Assembly (NCBI GenBank): GCA_017469795.1
Contig: JAFUFT010000049.1
Coordinates: 1 to 64,000, forward strand
Reading direction: 5' to 3'
DNA length: 64,000 nt
Source: Oscillospiraceae bacterium
GTDB taxonomy: Bacteria > Bacillota > Clostridia > Oscillospirales > Oscillospiraceae
The notes under the pieces were generated by a model that was not told the origin of the DNA, made no database searches, and saw nothing but the letters and a program-made list of their open reading frames with translations. Each line of letters starts with the position of its first letter. Position 1 is the stretch's first letter. Shown here piece after piece: positions 26,579 to 35,437 of this stretch. The position numbers and the translations under genes were made by a program.

Positions 26579-27253
26579 TCAGTTCGCGGTTTCCGGATCG
26601 AATTCCCGGTAGGGTTCCGGCACCTCCGGCGCATAGGGCACCGTCGTGCGGATGTCATACCGGTATCCGGAGGTGGGCGGCAGATCCGGCGGGAACCGGT
26701 CCGGCGGCGGTCCCATCTCCGCACCCGCTCCCTCCGGCGGCATAGGCCGGGGAGCCGGATCGGACCAGGGCCGGCAGCCATCCGTCATAAATCCGTCGTA
26801 GACCTTCAGGTGCCAAATCCTCCAATGTCCGTTCTCAAAGACAAAGTCCGCACCGTAGCGGAACATCCCCCAATGCTGCTCCCGGCGCTCCGTCCGGAGG
26901 AAAAATGCGAAGCCCAGGGAGATCCAGGTTCCTTTCGCCGTTGTTCCGTCCTGCCCCACCATAACACAGGGCGTATTCTGCGGATGCTTTGCCACGATCC
27001 CCCGGCCCTCAAAGCCCGGATAATGTCCTCCCGCGTGCTGGTCATAGTGCTTTCCCAGATAAAGCCGGGCAATGCTGTCAAGACCCACATATACGCCGCC
27101 CAGCTCCACCCGAACGTCCTCCCGGGTTTCGGAAAAGAGTCCCATCAGCTCGTCATATTTTCTTCCGTCCAGAAAAAAGGAATAGGAGCCCATCAGATTC
27201 TGGATCTCCTGAATGGCCTCCAGCTCCCATATTTCCCGTTCCATCATTTCCAC
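26579..27253 (-). CDS. SnoaL-like protein with BaiE-like active-site positions
   Basis: 224 residues. An NTF2-fold core (residues about 5-135) is followed by a Pro-rich tail ending YAPEVPEPYREFDP. Tyr24 and Asp29 in SYSFFLDGRKYDEL and His90 in AKHPQNTP align, from memory, with Tyr30, Asp35 and His83 of bile-acid 7-alpha-dehydratase BaiE, but the fourth catalytic residue, Asp106, corresponds to Gly114. So it may be a dehydratase or isomerase of a small cyclic substrate, not necessarily a bile acid. GTG 27253 follows AAGGA at 9 bases; ATG 27247 is possible. It lies 15 bases from the tandem SnoaL gene. Confidence 0.75.
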   Translation of the reverse strand: MEMMEREIWELEAIQEIQNLMGSYSFFLDGRKYDELMGLFSETREDVRVELGGVYVGLDSIARLYLGKHYDQHAGGHYPGFEGRGIVAKHPQNTPCVMVGQDGTTAKGTWISLGFAFFLRTERREQHWGMFRYGADFVFENGHWRIWHLKVYDGFMTDGCRPWSDPAPRPMPPEGAGAEMGPPPDRFPPDLPPTSGYRYDIRTTVPYAPEVPEPYREFDPETAN

Positions 27254-27324
27254 GTCATCACATCCTTTGCTTCAATGCGAGGCCACCCGTCCGAGAACGG
27301 ATGGCCCCAGGAAAAGAGGATCGA

Positions 27325-29133
27325 TCAGCCTTCAAACAGGGCCTCGATCTTGGCCCGATTCTCCGCATCGGCCTCATATGCCGTTTCATACAGCTCGATC
27401 AGCCGGTCAGCGCCCATGTCTCTGAGTTCCTGCCGGAAGGAATCAAAGGTGTCCTCCGTGACCGGGATATCGCCGATAATAAACTTCACCTGATGCTCCA
27501 CCAGATAGGTGGCCAGATCGGTCTTCAGGGAGTTGATCTCGTAGACCGTCTCCTGATCCATGGTCAGGTTGACAAACGGAGCCTCGTTGTCGCTCCAGAT
27601 TGCCATGGCCTCCTGCTGCATATCGTTGTAGCAGATCTGAGTCCGCAGCGGCGTCTGATAGTAGGGCCCGTCTGTGAATCCGTAGCAGGCGATGATCGGA
27701 TCGAAGGGCAGCCCCATGGGATTGTTGGTCACGAACTCAGTATAGGCGATCCTGCCGTCCGCGTCCTCCGTATAGGTGACTCCCTCCAGACCGTAGTTGG
27801 CGAACTTGGTGCCCTCCTCGGTATAGAACAGGTCAATCATCCGCATGGCTGTCTCCAGCTGTTCCTGCGGGCAGTTGCCGGTGATGCTCCAGGCTCCTCT
27901 GGTGGAGGCGCCGGAGGCCTTCTGCCGGCCCAGATACAGGGTGTCGCCGGCATGGAGCCGCGGCGCACTGATGCCGATTGGATCGTACGTGGATCCCTCG
28001 TCATAGTAGTTGACCGTCGATGCCAGTTCTCCCACCGTACCGGTAAATACACCCAGCCGCTCCTGCGTGTGCAGGCTGGAATCCGGGAAATCCTCTTCCG
28101 TTGCGCTGTAGAAATCCCGGAAGATCAGGTCCTCCTGATACCACTGGCTCAGCATCTGCAGATAGTCGAAGTAGGCGTCCTCCAGCGGGCCGAACTTCAC
28201 CTTCATATTATCCTGGGCATCGAAATAGACCGGAACATCCCCGTGGGTCAGATTGGAAGAGATCCCATAACCCGCGGACAGGCCCTCGTTGGCCGCCGCC
28301 CCGTGGTAGGGAAGCCAGAGGGCATTCGGGTGGCCATGCTCCTTGAAAGCGGCCAATGCGTCGTGCCAGTCTTCAAAGGTGACGGGCGTCTCAAGCCCTG
28401 CCTCCTCCAGCCAGTCCCGGCGAATGATCCATCCGCCGTCTGTGCCGATGTTTTCATCAATCACGCCCACCGCATAGGGCAGATACCCTTCCGTGGTGTA
28501 GGCGGTGGTCAGATAGTCCAGTTTGCTGTTGAGGAGCTCATAGTAGAAGGGCATATACTCCTTATAGTTCGGCGCCAGATCCAGGATAATGTCCTCGTCC
28601 ACCGCCGCGGACATCCCCGCCGGATAGTATTCAGACAGGTCAAAGGTCAGTATTTCGGGCAGATCTCCGGAGGCAATGTCCAGCGGCACTGTTGTCGCCA
28701 TGCTGTTGGTTCCGTACACCTTATATTCCAGATCCATCCCGGTCTGCTCTGCGAGCCACTGATACCATCCCACTGCCGTAGGGTCACTTCCCAGGATCAT
28801 GTCGTAGAGCATATCGAACCATTTGATTGCCACCGTGACGGTGGGCGTGTCCGGATCTGCCGGGAAGTAAGACAGCGTGGCCTCCTTGGCGGCCTCCAGT
28901 TCCTCATCCACTGCTTCTTCCGGCTCCACTGCGGATTCCACGATCTCTTCGGAAGATTCCGCCTCTGCCGTCTCCGCAGCCGGTTCCGGTTCCGCATTCT
29001 CCTGGACCGGAGCCTCCGCCGCAGATACTGAGCCCTCCACCGCAGGTGTCTGCGGGGCGGAACCGCAGGCCGCCAGCATGGAAACCGCCAGCGCCAGGCA
29101 CAGCAGAATACTGACGTATTTCATCATTTTCAT
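27325..29133 (-). CDS. Extracellular solute-binding lipoprotein (LipO-like), orphan
   Basis: A 602-residue lipoprotein. The signal MKMMKYVSILLCLALAVSML ends at a lipobox (AAC), then comes an acidic Glu/Ala/Pro linker and a binding fold with DIASGDLPEILTFDL, EGYLPYAVGVIDENIG and KASGASTRGAWSITGN. AGGAGG precedes the ATG. It is transcribed with the two SnoaL genes downstream and follows the PucR gene after a terminator. No permease is present, as with the other two lipoproteins of this type in the window. Ligand unknown; an extended -10 promoter (TGCTAAAAT) lies near 29175. Confidence 0.85.
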   Translation of the reverse strand: MKMMKYVSILLCLALAVSMLAACGSAPQTPAVEGSVSAAEAPVQENAEPEPAAETAEAESSEEIVESAVEPEEAVDEELEAAKEATLSYFPADPDTPTVTVAIKWFDMLYDMILGSDPTAVGWYQWLAEQTGMDLEYKVYGTNSMATTVPLDIASGDLPEILTFDLSEYYPAGMSAAVDEDIILDLAPNYKEYMPFYYELLNSKLDYLTTAYTTEGYLPYAVGVIDENIGTDGGWIIRRDWLEEAGLETPVTFEDWHDALAAFKEHGHPNALWLPYHGAAANEGLSAGYGISSNLTHGDVPVYFDAQDNMKVKFGPLEDAYFDYLQMLSQWYQEDLIFRDFYSATEEDFPDSSLHTQERLGVFTGTVGELASTVNYYDEGSTYDPIGISAPRLHAGDTLYLGRQKASGASTRGAWSITGNCPQEQLETAMRMIDLFYTEEGTKFANYGLEGVTYTEDADGRIAYTEFVTNNPMGLPFDPIIACYGFTDGPYYQTPLRTQICYNDMQQEAMAIWSDNEAPFVNLTMDQETVYEINSLKTDLATYLVEHQVKFIIGDIPVTEDTFDSFRQELRDMGADRLIELYETAYEADAENRAKIEALFEG

Positions 29134-29244
29134 TTTTCACCCTCCTGTGATTTCAAGTTTCCTTCCAATAATCGTATTTTAGCACAGAGAAAACGTAAAA
29201 TCACCGGACTGAAAACTAATAAAACTCCGGCAAATCGTGCCAGA

Positions 29245-29279
29245 GCACAAAAAGTGCCGGGCAGCTATGCTGCCCGGCA
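29245..29279 (-). terminator. Terminator of the PucR-type regulator gene
   Basis: TGCCGGGCAGC, a 3-base loop and the exact complement form an 11-bp stem, followed on the minus strand by CTTTTTG. Confidence 0.85.
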
Positions 29280-29287
29280 TCTGCTTT

Positions 29288-30454
29288 CTACCGGTGGAAA
29301 TATCGGTTTCGATCCATACAGGCAAGGATCCGGAGTGATGTCTCCAGCTGGGCAAAGGCCCTCGGGTCATCCAACGAGATCTCCAGTAGCTCCATTGCCT
29401 TTGCGATCCGATAGTTTACTGTATTGCGGTGCAGATGCATCTCCTGCGCCGTTGCGCTGACGCTTCGGCCGTTTCGGATATAGTGATCCAGCGTGTACAT
29501 CAGCCCCAGTTCCTTGGCCTGATCCAGCGTGGCAAGCTCCAGCAGCTTCGGCATCACATAGTCCATGGCCGTACCGCTGCGTACACATTCCCAAACGGGC
29601 ATATACTCCAGATAATGGTCATACAGATGGATCCGCACCTCCGGCTCCACCCGCCGGCCCACATCCAGCGCATTGCGGGCCTGCACATATGCGTTCCGAA
29701 TCTCGGAAAGCCGTCCGAACATCCGGCTTATGCCAAACTCCAGATCTCCGGGCGGCTCCGGCAGCGACCGGTCTTCGGGAAGCAGGAGCAGCAGGTTGCT
29801 CTTATAGCGTACGGTACGGCTGTCCTGCCCCAGCTGCCGGCTGTCAAATCCATAAAACTCCGCTCCCTGCAAGAACGCATCTGCACAGCAGAGGTACAGG
29901 GCACTCCCCGGTTCCCAGCCGCTCAGGCAGGCCTGGGCCAAAATCTCCTCCTCGGAAAGAGCGTTCCCATCCAACAGGTATTCCACCAGCCGGTCCAGCC
30001 CGCTGGAGGACAGAGAACCATCGTCCGGAAGCATGGCGGCGCCGCAGACCCGGCTCATGACCTCCACCACCAGGGCGTCTTCTTCCGTAAAGGGCCGGAA
30101 ATAGTCGATGATTTCCATCTGCCCCAAAGTCCGTCCGCCGACCTTCAGAACCTTGTGCATATGGGCGTTGGAGTCCAGCTTTTCCACATGGAGCTGATCA
30201 TCCCGAAGCATATCCCGGACCCGGTTCTGCCAGCCGGGCTCTTTCGTGAAGTCCCGGGAGGGAAACCTGTTTTTCTGCAGGTAGACGAACTCATCCTCCT
30301 GCACGTCACAGTCTGTGATCGCCGTCACGTGCATATTCCCATCGAACACGATCATGGGATTTCCCAGGAGTTCAAGGCTTCGGTCCGCCAGTTCCTGCGG
30401 CGTCGCACACCGGTTGATCATCCTGAGCTTTTCCTGCAAGGTCAGTTCCCTCAC
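29288..30454 (-). CDS. PucR/CdaR-family transcriptional regulator
   Basis: 388 residues. The C-terminal helix-turn-helix ATAQEMHLHRNTVNYRIAKA is the PucR/CdaR signature. The middle region (about 150-300) looks like a GGDEF-related domain, and the N-terminus (NPMIVFDGNMHVTAITDC, then a GAF/PAS-like part) probably binds the effector. Start GTG 30454 has GGAGGAG at good spacing. It sits between the SnoaL/binding-protein operon and the dehydratase/binding-protein operon, so it most likely controls these genes when the imported compound is present. Effector unknown. Confidence 0.85.
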   Translation of the reverse strand: MRELTLQEKLRMINRCATPQELADRSLELLGNPMIVFDGNMHVTAITDCDVQEDEFVYLQKNRFPSRDFTKEPGWQNRVRDMLRDDQLHVEKLDSNAHMHKVLKVGGRTLGQMEIIDYFRPFTEEDALVVEVMSRVCGAAMLPDDGSLSSSGLDRLVEYLLDGNALSEEEILAQACLSGWEPGSALYLCCADAFLQGAEFYGFDSRQLGQDSRTVRYKSNLLLLLPEDRSLPEPPGDLEFGISRMFGRLSEIRNAYVQARNALDVGRRVEPEVRIHLYDHYLEYMPVWECVRSGTAMDYVMPKLLELATLDQAKELGLMYTLDHYIRNGRSVSATAQEMHLHRNTVNYRIAKAMELLEISLDDPRAFAQLETSLRILACMDRNRYFHR

Positions 30455-30529
30455 TGTGTTTCTCCTCCGTTCAGACGCTATTTCCGCAACAAAAATCGCT
30501 GTCCGGCTGCCGACCGCTCGGTTTACATC

Positions 30530-30850
30530 TCAAGACATACAAAGGGGCTTTGGCGTTTTCGTCTCCGTTTCTCGCTGCAGTCTGCTGTCCGTCCCGGATT
30601 CCGGCAGAATCTCCGGAAGGGTATACCCCTCCACACAGGGAAGCGAAAACAGCTCCCGCACCGTCTCCTCGCCGACCCCGTCGAAGATGTCGAAAAACGC
30701 GCGGCCCAAACAGGCCGGATCCGGGTCAGTCCGCCACAGGCTCAGGTAGTTCCACCCCTTGTTGTTCTCCTGCTGGATCAGATACGCCTTGTTCTGCCAG
30801 GTGAACTCCACGATCTCTCCGGCCAGCAGCTTTTCGGTGACTGTCATCAT
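30530..30850 (-). CDS. Small hypothetical protein
   Basis: 106 residues, no known domain. The first 75 residues look like a compact alpha/beta unit (VEFTWQNKAYLIQQENNKGWNYLSLW, then LGRAFFDIFDGVGEETVRELF); the last 30 are polar and may be disordered. GGGAG lies before the ATG pair at 30850. It is the second gene of a two-gene unit, 22 bases after the CxxC protein. Similar small proteins accompany Cys-rich ones in Clostridia, but I know no function. Confidence 0.6.
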   Translation of the reverse strand: MMTVTEKLLAGEIVEFTWQNKAYLIQQENNKGWNYLSLWRTDPDPACLGRAFFDIFDGVGEETVRELFSLPCVEGYTLPEILPESGTDSRLQRETETKTPKPLCMS

Positions 30851-30872
30851 GTTCCGTCTCCCGTTCAGCTTC

Positions 30873-31142
30873 CTACAGGATCTCCATCCAGGTGCTGTTT
30901 TTCAGCGTCCGGATCGCGCAGTCGGCGCACATCTCGTCCCGAAAGGAGTCCATGGCGAAGAAGGGGCCGTTCCGCTCCTCGATAAACGCCTCGAACCGAT
31001 TCAGAGCCTCCATATAATCAAAGCTTCTTCCGCAGCAGAAGCACTTCCCGGTCCGTTCCGCAACTTCCGACGCATGGGCCTCGTATCTGTCCCGAAACGC
31101 AGAGTTCTTCCTCCGTTCCAGAATCTCATCCGCGTATGACAT
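30873..31142 (-). CDS. Small CxxC zinc-binding protein
   Basis: 89 residues with two CxxC pairs, GKCFCCGRSF and DEMCADCAIR, about 35 residues apart, which probably hold one zinc. The rest is helical and charged. GGAGGAGG before the ATG is a strong ribosome site. A TTGCTT/TAAGAT promoter lies 30-60 bases upstream on the minus strand. Function unknown; a nucleic-acid or protein adaptor is possible. Confidence 0.65.
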   Translation of the reverse strand: MSYADEILERRKNSAFRDRYEAHASEVAERTGKCFCCGRSFDYMEALNRFEAFIEERNGPFFAMDSFRDEMCADCAIRTLKNSTWMEIL

Positions 31143-31172
31143 ATCGTTTCCTCCTCCCGTTTGTTCCCACTT

Positions 31173-31201
31173 ATCTTATCACACACGGGACCAACAAGCA
31201 A
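31173..31201 (-). promoter_or_regulatory. Promoter of the CxxC/hypothetical pair
   Basis: TTGCTT (31201-31196) and TAAGAT (31178-31173) are 17 bases apart on the minus strand. The divergent dehydratase gene starts at 31307, so both promoters share about 160 bases. Confidence 0.6.
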
Positions 31202-31306
31202 CGAAATCCCTCGCCGCAGAAGGGATGAAATCAGCATCAAAGGCGAAAACAATTTGCATTTGGCACAAAACTTGCTGTTAATAACTGTCAGAAGGAGGTA
31301 ATACTT

Positions 31307-32599
31307 ATGATGATTCCAGAAAAATATGAGGTCTTCTACCCGAACGTCTACACATCTGAGGAGCAGGCCGCCATCGACCGGATGCTCTCCGGCAGGCAGG
31401 GTCCTCCTGGCGGCCCCGGCGGCCCCGGAGGTCCTCCTATGATGAAAGAGCAGGTCTATCAGAAAGAAAAGCTCCATGAGATCATCATGCGGATGTACGC
31501 CGAACGGATCATTCCGGATAATCCGCTCTACAACGACCCTGACTATGCAAAAACCACCTGGTACGGCGGTCTGCCCATCATCCCCGGCTACATTGAAGCG
31601 CTGGCCATGGCCATGCTGCCCCGGGAATTGGGGGATATGTGTATGCCGGACCGGCAGATGCCCGGAGACGCATACGACCACGAGGTCCAGTACTATGCAC
31701 CAATTCTGGCAGGAGACAGGCTGACAGACAGGCCCGGCCCCGTGGAGCTGATCGACATCACGCCCGCTGAGGGCAGCATCGTCCGCAGCTTTATCGTCAT
31801 TGCCCAGGCGGATATCGTCAATCAGCGGGGAGAGACTGTGGGAAAATCCATCACCCGATTCCCCAATTTCCGCTGCCGTCTGAAGCCCGGATACGAGCCG
31901 GACCCCTTCATCCATCCCTTCAACCGCTATATGCATCCCGCTCATATCTACACGGACGCGGACTACGACTACCTGAAGTCGATCTGGAAAAAGGAGACCA
32001 TCCGAGGCGCGGAGCCCCTCTACTGGGACGATGTGAACGTAGGCGACTATACGCCCGTCACCGCCGAGCCGCCCTTCACCCAGATGGATATGATCCGTAT
32101 GTACGGACAGGAACTGATCGGATGCGAGAGTGTCCGGGGTCAGGTGCTCTCCGGACGCATCCGGGGCCAGAAGAACGAGTACGGCGTCTATGAGAATGTC
32201 ATCAGTCACTACAAGCCGGGCCGCAGTCCCTTCTACAACTACTCCGGGCGGGATTTCTGCGTGCGGAACGTGACCAACTGGGCCGGCGACCTGGGTTTCA
32301 TTACAAAGCTCAACTGGCGTATGGTCAACGACTTTGAACCGGACCTGCAGGCGCAGCCTTTCCCGGAGGGTTTCTATCGGGAGAGCTATCTTCTGAATGT
32401 ACCGGAGCTCAAAGCCAGCGGCGCCCACATCAATACCCACGGCATGGCCCCGGACTGCGCCGTCACCCACGGCTACGTCTACGACAAATACGAAAAGGAC
32501 GGCCAATACTATGTGGATCTGGCCTGCTGGTGCACAGATCTGGACGGCAACTATCACACAGAGTGCGGCGTCACCGTCCGTCTGCCCAAAAAGCCCTAA
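31307..32599 (+). CDS. Double-hotdog (MaoC/FAS1-like) dehydratase-related protein
   Basis: 430 residues. The N-terminal hotdog follows the FAS1/MaoC-N pattern (DNPLYNDPDYAKTTWYGGLP, DHEVQYYAPILAGDRL, ADIVNQRGETVGKSITRFPN). A second hotdog follows (DDVNVGDYTPVTAEPPFTQMDMIRMY, then RNVTNWAGDLGFITKLNWRM). Neither half keeps the Asp-x-Asn-Pro-x-His dyad of active hydratases: the first has DNPLY, the second QELIG. A Gly/Pro tract (GPPGGPGGPGGPP, about residues 32-44) interrupts the start. GGAGG precedes the ATG. It is in an operon with a binding lipoprotein. It probably acts on or binds an acyl or cyclic compound; unproven. Confidence 0.78.
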   Translation: MMIPEKYEVFYPNVYTSEEQAAIDRMLSGRQGPPGGPGGPGGPPMMKEQVYQKEKLHEIIMRMYAERIIPDNPLYNDPDYAKTTWYGGLPIIPGYIEALAMAMLPRELGDMCMPDRQMPGDAYDHEVQYYAPILAGDRLTDRPGPVELIDITPAEGSIVRSFIVIAQADIVNQRGETVGKSITRFPNFRCRLKPGYEPDPFIHPFNRYMHPAHIYTDADYDYLKSIWKKETIRGAEPLYWDDVNVGDYTPVTAEPPFTQMDMIRMYGQELIGCESVRGQVLSGRIRGQKNEYGVYENVISHYKPGRSPFYNYSGRDFCVRNVTNWAGDLGFITKLNWRMVNDFEPDLQAQPFPEGFYRESYLLNVPELKASGAHINTHGMAPDCAVTHGYVYDKYEKDGQYYVDLACWCTDLDGNYHTECGVTVRLPKKP

Positions 32600-32632
32600 A
32601 GCGCATCCCGCGTCTGAAAGGAGAGAACAGAC

Positions 32633-34393
32633 ATGAAAAAGACATTAGCCACGCTTCTGACCATCGCGCTACTGCTTGGCCTGACGGCAGCCTGCGGCAC
32701 ACCGGACGCGCCCGCGGCCTCCGGCATGTCCGCGCAGGAACCCTCCGTTGCCGCCTCCGGTGCCGAGGCGGAGCAGGAACCTCCCGCTGCGCCGGAAGCT
32801 CCCGAAGCCGAACCCCCGGCGTCTTCCGTGGAGGAGCTTGCCGAAGACACTGCGGAAGCGCCCGCGGAACCCATGCCCGCAGACTATGTTCTCCCGATTT
32901 TCGGGGAGCCGGTGACGCTGGACATCTTCTACCCGGTCCGTTCCGGAAGCCACCCCTCCAAGAGCGACGAGAAGTCTGTGTACTGGCGCAGGCTGGAGGA
33001 GAATCTGGGCTATCGCTTCAACTGGACGGAGCCCTATCAGTCCGCCGCTTCGGAGCAGTACAACCTGGTCATTGCGGCGGGAGATCTCCCCCACATCTTC
33101 TTTGAATCCCTTCTCGCCCGGGAGGGCAGCGCCTATACCGGCGGCTACGACGCGGCGGTGGACGACGACGTGTACATGGATCTGACTCCCTATCTGGAGG
33201 AATACGCCCCGCATTACAGCTATCTGCTTCAGGATCCCCAGATCTACAACCACATCGTCACCGAAGAGGGCCGCATCGTCCCCTTTGCCACCATCAACTC
33301 CGAGCCCGCCAGGACCGGCATGGGTCCGGTGGTGAACAGGGACTACTGGGAGGCAACCGGCCTGGGGATCCCCGCTACGGTGGAGGAACTGCACGAGCTG
33401 GGCGAGGCCATGAAGGCCGGCGGCGTGGAGAAACCGCTGGCGGTCTCTGCGGAGGGCGACATCGTGGAGGGCATCGTATCCCAGGCTATGGGCGCGTCTT
33501 TCACCGGCATCCCCATCCTCGACAACGCCTCCGGCAAGCTGATCCTTGACGTGACCACCGACGAAACAAGGGCCTACATCGAGCTGTTCCGGCAGTGGTA
33601 CGACGAGGGCCTCCTCGATAAGGATTTCACCTCCATCACTGAAATGGACTTCACGCCCTTCAACAGCGGCACCGTCGGCACTTCCTCCGGCATGGGATTC
33701 ATGATCGACGACTATTACAGCTTCTACGGCATCTACCAGCAGCCGCTGGGCGTACTTCACGCCGACGGTCTGGGCGACAAGGAAGTCCTTCTGGCCTCCT
33801 GGCCCGCCTCTCCTGTCAGCGCCATGCCGGGCATCTCTCTGACCACCGCCTGCGAGCGGGATGATCTGGTGGAGCCTGCCATGCGTCTGTGCGATTTCTT
33901 TTACAGCGACTACGGCTATCTCGTCAGCAATTACGGCTGGGTGGAGGGCGAGACCTATGACATGGTGGACGGAAAACCCATGACCAACGCCTTCTTCGAC
34001 GACCGGGATCCGGATCTGAACGTGGCCAACAAGTCCATGTACACCTCGGACGGGGATTTCGGCTATGTGTATCCCAACTTCAACTTTGACAACGCCACCG
34101 GCACACTGCTGGAGGCGGCAGAGCTCTGGACCGTTCCCGAGGACCAGCCCAACGCCAAGTACACGAAGCTGCCGGACAACATGAAGCTCAACGCCGCCGA
34201 GACCGGACAGGCCACCGGCCCGCTGCTGGATCTCCAGACCTATGTGGAGAGCACCGTCCTGCTCTGGATGACCGGTCAGACTGAGCTGAACGACAAGACC
34301 TGGGAGGAGTTCGTGACCAACTGCAATTCCATGGATCTAGACGCCATTCTGGACGCCTACACCAGCGCCTTTGAGCGGTATACCGGAAAGTGA
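32633..34393 (+). CDS. Extracellular solute-binding lipoprotein (LipO-like), orphan
   Basis: A 586-residue lipoprotein. The signal MKKTLATLLTIALLLGLTAAC ends in a lipobox and an Ala/Glu/Pro-rich linker follows. The binding fold includes VIAAGDLPHIFFESLL, GIPATVEELHELGEAMKAGG and MPGISLTTACERDD. GAAAGGAGAG precedes the ATG. It lies 33 bases after the double-hotdog gene in one operon and is closed by a strong terminator. It shares layout with the lipoprotein at 27.3 kb on the other side of the PucR gene, so both may bind related compounds. No permease nearby. Confidence 0.85.
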   Translation: MKKTLATLLTIALLLGLTAACGTPDAPAASGMSAQEPSVAASGAEAEQEPPAAPEAPEAEPPASSVEELAEDTAEAPAEPMPADYVLPIFGEPVTLDIFYPVRSGSHPSKSDEKSVYWRRLEENLGYRFNWTEPYQSAASEQYNLVIAAGDLPHIFFESLLAREGSAYTGGYDAAVDDDVYMDLTPYLEEYAPHYSYLLQDPQIYNHIVTEEGRIVPFATINSEPARTGMGPVVNRDYWEATGLGIPATVEELHELGEAMKAGGVEKPLAVSAEGDIVEGIVSQAMGASFTGIPILDNASGKLILDVTTDETRAYIELFRQWYDEGLLDKDFTSITEMDFTPFNSGTVGTSSGMGFMIDDYYSFYGIYQQPLGVLHADGLGDKEVLLASWPASPVSAMPGISLTTACERDDLVEPAMRLCDFFYSDYGYLVSNYGWVEGETYDMVDGKPMTNAFFDDRDPDLNVANKSMYTSDGDFGYVYPNFNFDNATGTLLEAAELWTVPEDQPNAKYTKLPDNMKLNAAETGQATGPLLDLQTYVESTVLLWMTGQTELNDKTWEEFVTNCNSMDLDAILDAYTSAFERYTGK

Positions 34394-34396
34394 AAC

Positions 34397-34429
34397 AACG
34401 TCCCGGATTTCGGAGAAATCCGGGACGTT
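34397..34429. terminator. Bidirectional terminator
   Basis: AACGTCCCGGATTT, a 5-base loop, and the exact complement form a 14-bp stem with TTT after it. It separates the plus-strand lipoprotein operon from the convergent zinc-ribbon gene. Confidence 0.9.
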
Positions 34430-34444
34430 TCCTGTTCCATTGCG

Positions 34445-35410
34445 TTACCGGGTCATCCGGTCTGTCAGACGGTAATCCTGATCCGAGGAGATCTCCGTCT
34501 CCATTTCCTCCGCAGTCTCCCAGCCATAAACGGCGGAAGAGGGCGCGAATCCAAAGTAATATCCCAGCCTCCAGGCCTCCAGGTCCGCAGAAGAGAACTC
34601 TGCCGACATGGTTCCGTCCCCTTTGCGCATCACGTTCGGGTATCTGACCGCCTGCCAGAACGTGATCTGGGAACCATCTTCCCTGGTAACCACAGTCTGG
34701 TAGCAGTCAAGCAGCAAATTCCGGTTTCCGGGCCAGCTGCCCTCCCCCTCCAGCAGGAACACCGCATACGGCGTGGTTTCCCATGTGACTGTTTTCCCGG
34801 CCTCGGAGACCTCTTCCCAGGAGCGGTCGATCAGCGTTTTAGAATATTGATAGATCGTTTCCAGATCCTGCTCTGACAATTCCGAAACCGCCGTGACGGC
34901 CTGGGTCAGGCCGCTGACCGTATATTCTTTCGACTCCGGTTTCCAACGCCAGCCCGGAATCTTTTCCGCGGTGACCACGATCACGTCCCCGTTGGAAAGA
35001 TCCTCCTCCGGGGCGCCGCGGAAATCCACGTCGGCCAGTTCGCCCGAATTCCTGTTTTGCAGCGTCAGATACCCCTCCCCGCTGGTCCCGCTGAACTGCA
35101 CTTCCAACCCGGCAAAGGGATCTGCCGTTTTGGGAAACAGCATCTGCCGCCCCGTCTCGCTGAGGAGGAAACACAGGACAACAAAGGCTATGACAGCCAC
35201 CGTCGCCACGACTCGATAGTTGATTTTGGCAACGGTTTTTGCCGCCGATATGCCTTCCTGTGCCGCCTCGTGCCGCGGTTTGGCCTGTTTTTCTTTGATC
35301 AGGACCGTATGGCCGCAGTAGGGGCATTTCGCGCTGGTTTCAGACGCGGAAACCTCCATGGTCCCGCCGCAGTCCGGGCACTCCAGGGAAATCAGGTCGT
35401 ATTCGTTCAT
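34445..35410 (-). CDS. Zinc-ribbon membrane-anchored protein
   Basis: 321 residues. A cytoplasmic zinc ribbon (CPDCGGTMEVSA then CPYCGHTVLI, residues about 10-36) is followed by a single membrane segment (VVATVAVIAFVVLCFLLSE, about 67-86). The outer part of some 230 residues contains a sequence like an Ig or bacterial beta-sandwich (AEKIPGWRWKPESKEYTVSG) and a region with an acidic end. Zinc-ribbon/TM proteins of this type occur widely in Firmicutes without known role. It is 27 bases downstream of the MFS gene, on the same strand. Confidence 0.7.
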   Translation of the reverse strand: MNEYDLISLECPDCGGTMEVSASETSAKCPYCGHTVLIKEKQAKPRHEAAQEGISAAKTVAKINYRVVATVAVIAFVVLCFLLSETGRQMLFPKTADPFAGLEVQFSGTSGEGYLTLQNRNSGELADVDFRGAPEEDLSNGDVIVVTAEKIPGWRWKPESKEYTVSGLTQAVTAVSELSEQDLETIYQYSKTLIDRSWEEVSEAGKTVTWETTPYAVFLLEGEGSWPGNRNLLLDCYQTVVTREDGSQITFWQAVRYPNVMRKGDGTMSAEFSSADLEAWRLGYYFGFAPSSAVYGWETAEEMETEISSDQDYRLTDRMTR

Positions 35411-35437
35411 CCGTCCGCTCTCCTTTTTCTGAAATAA

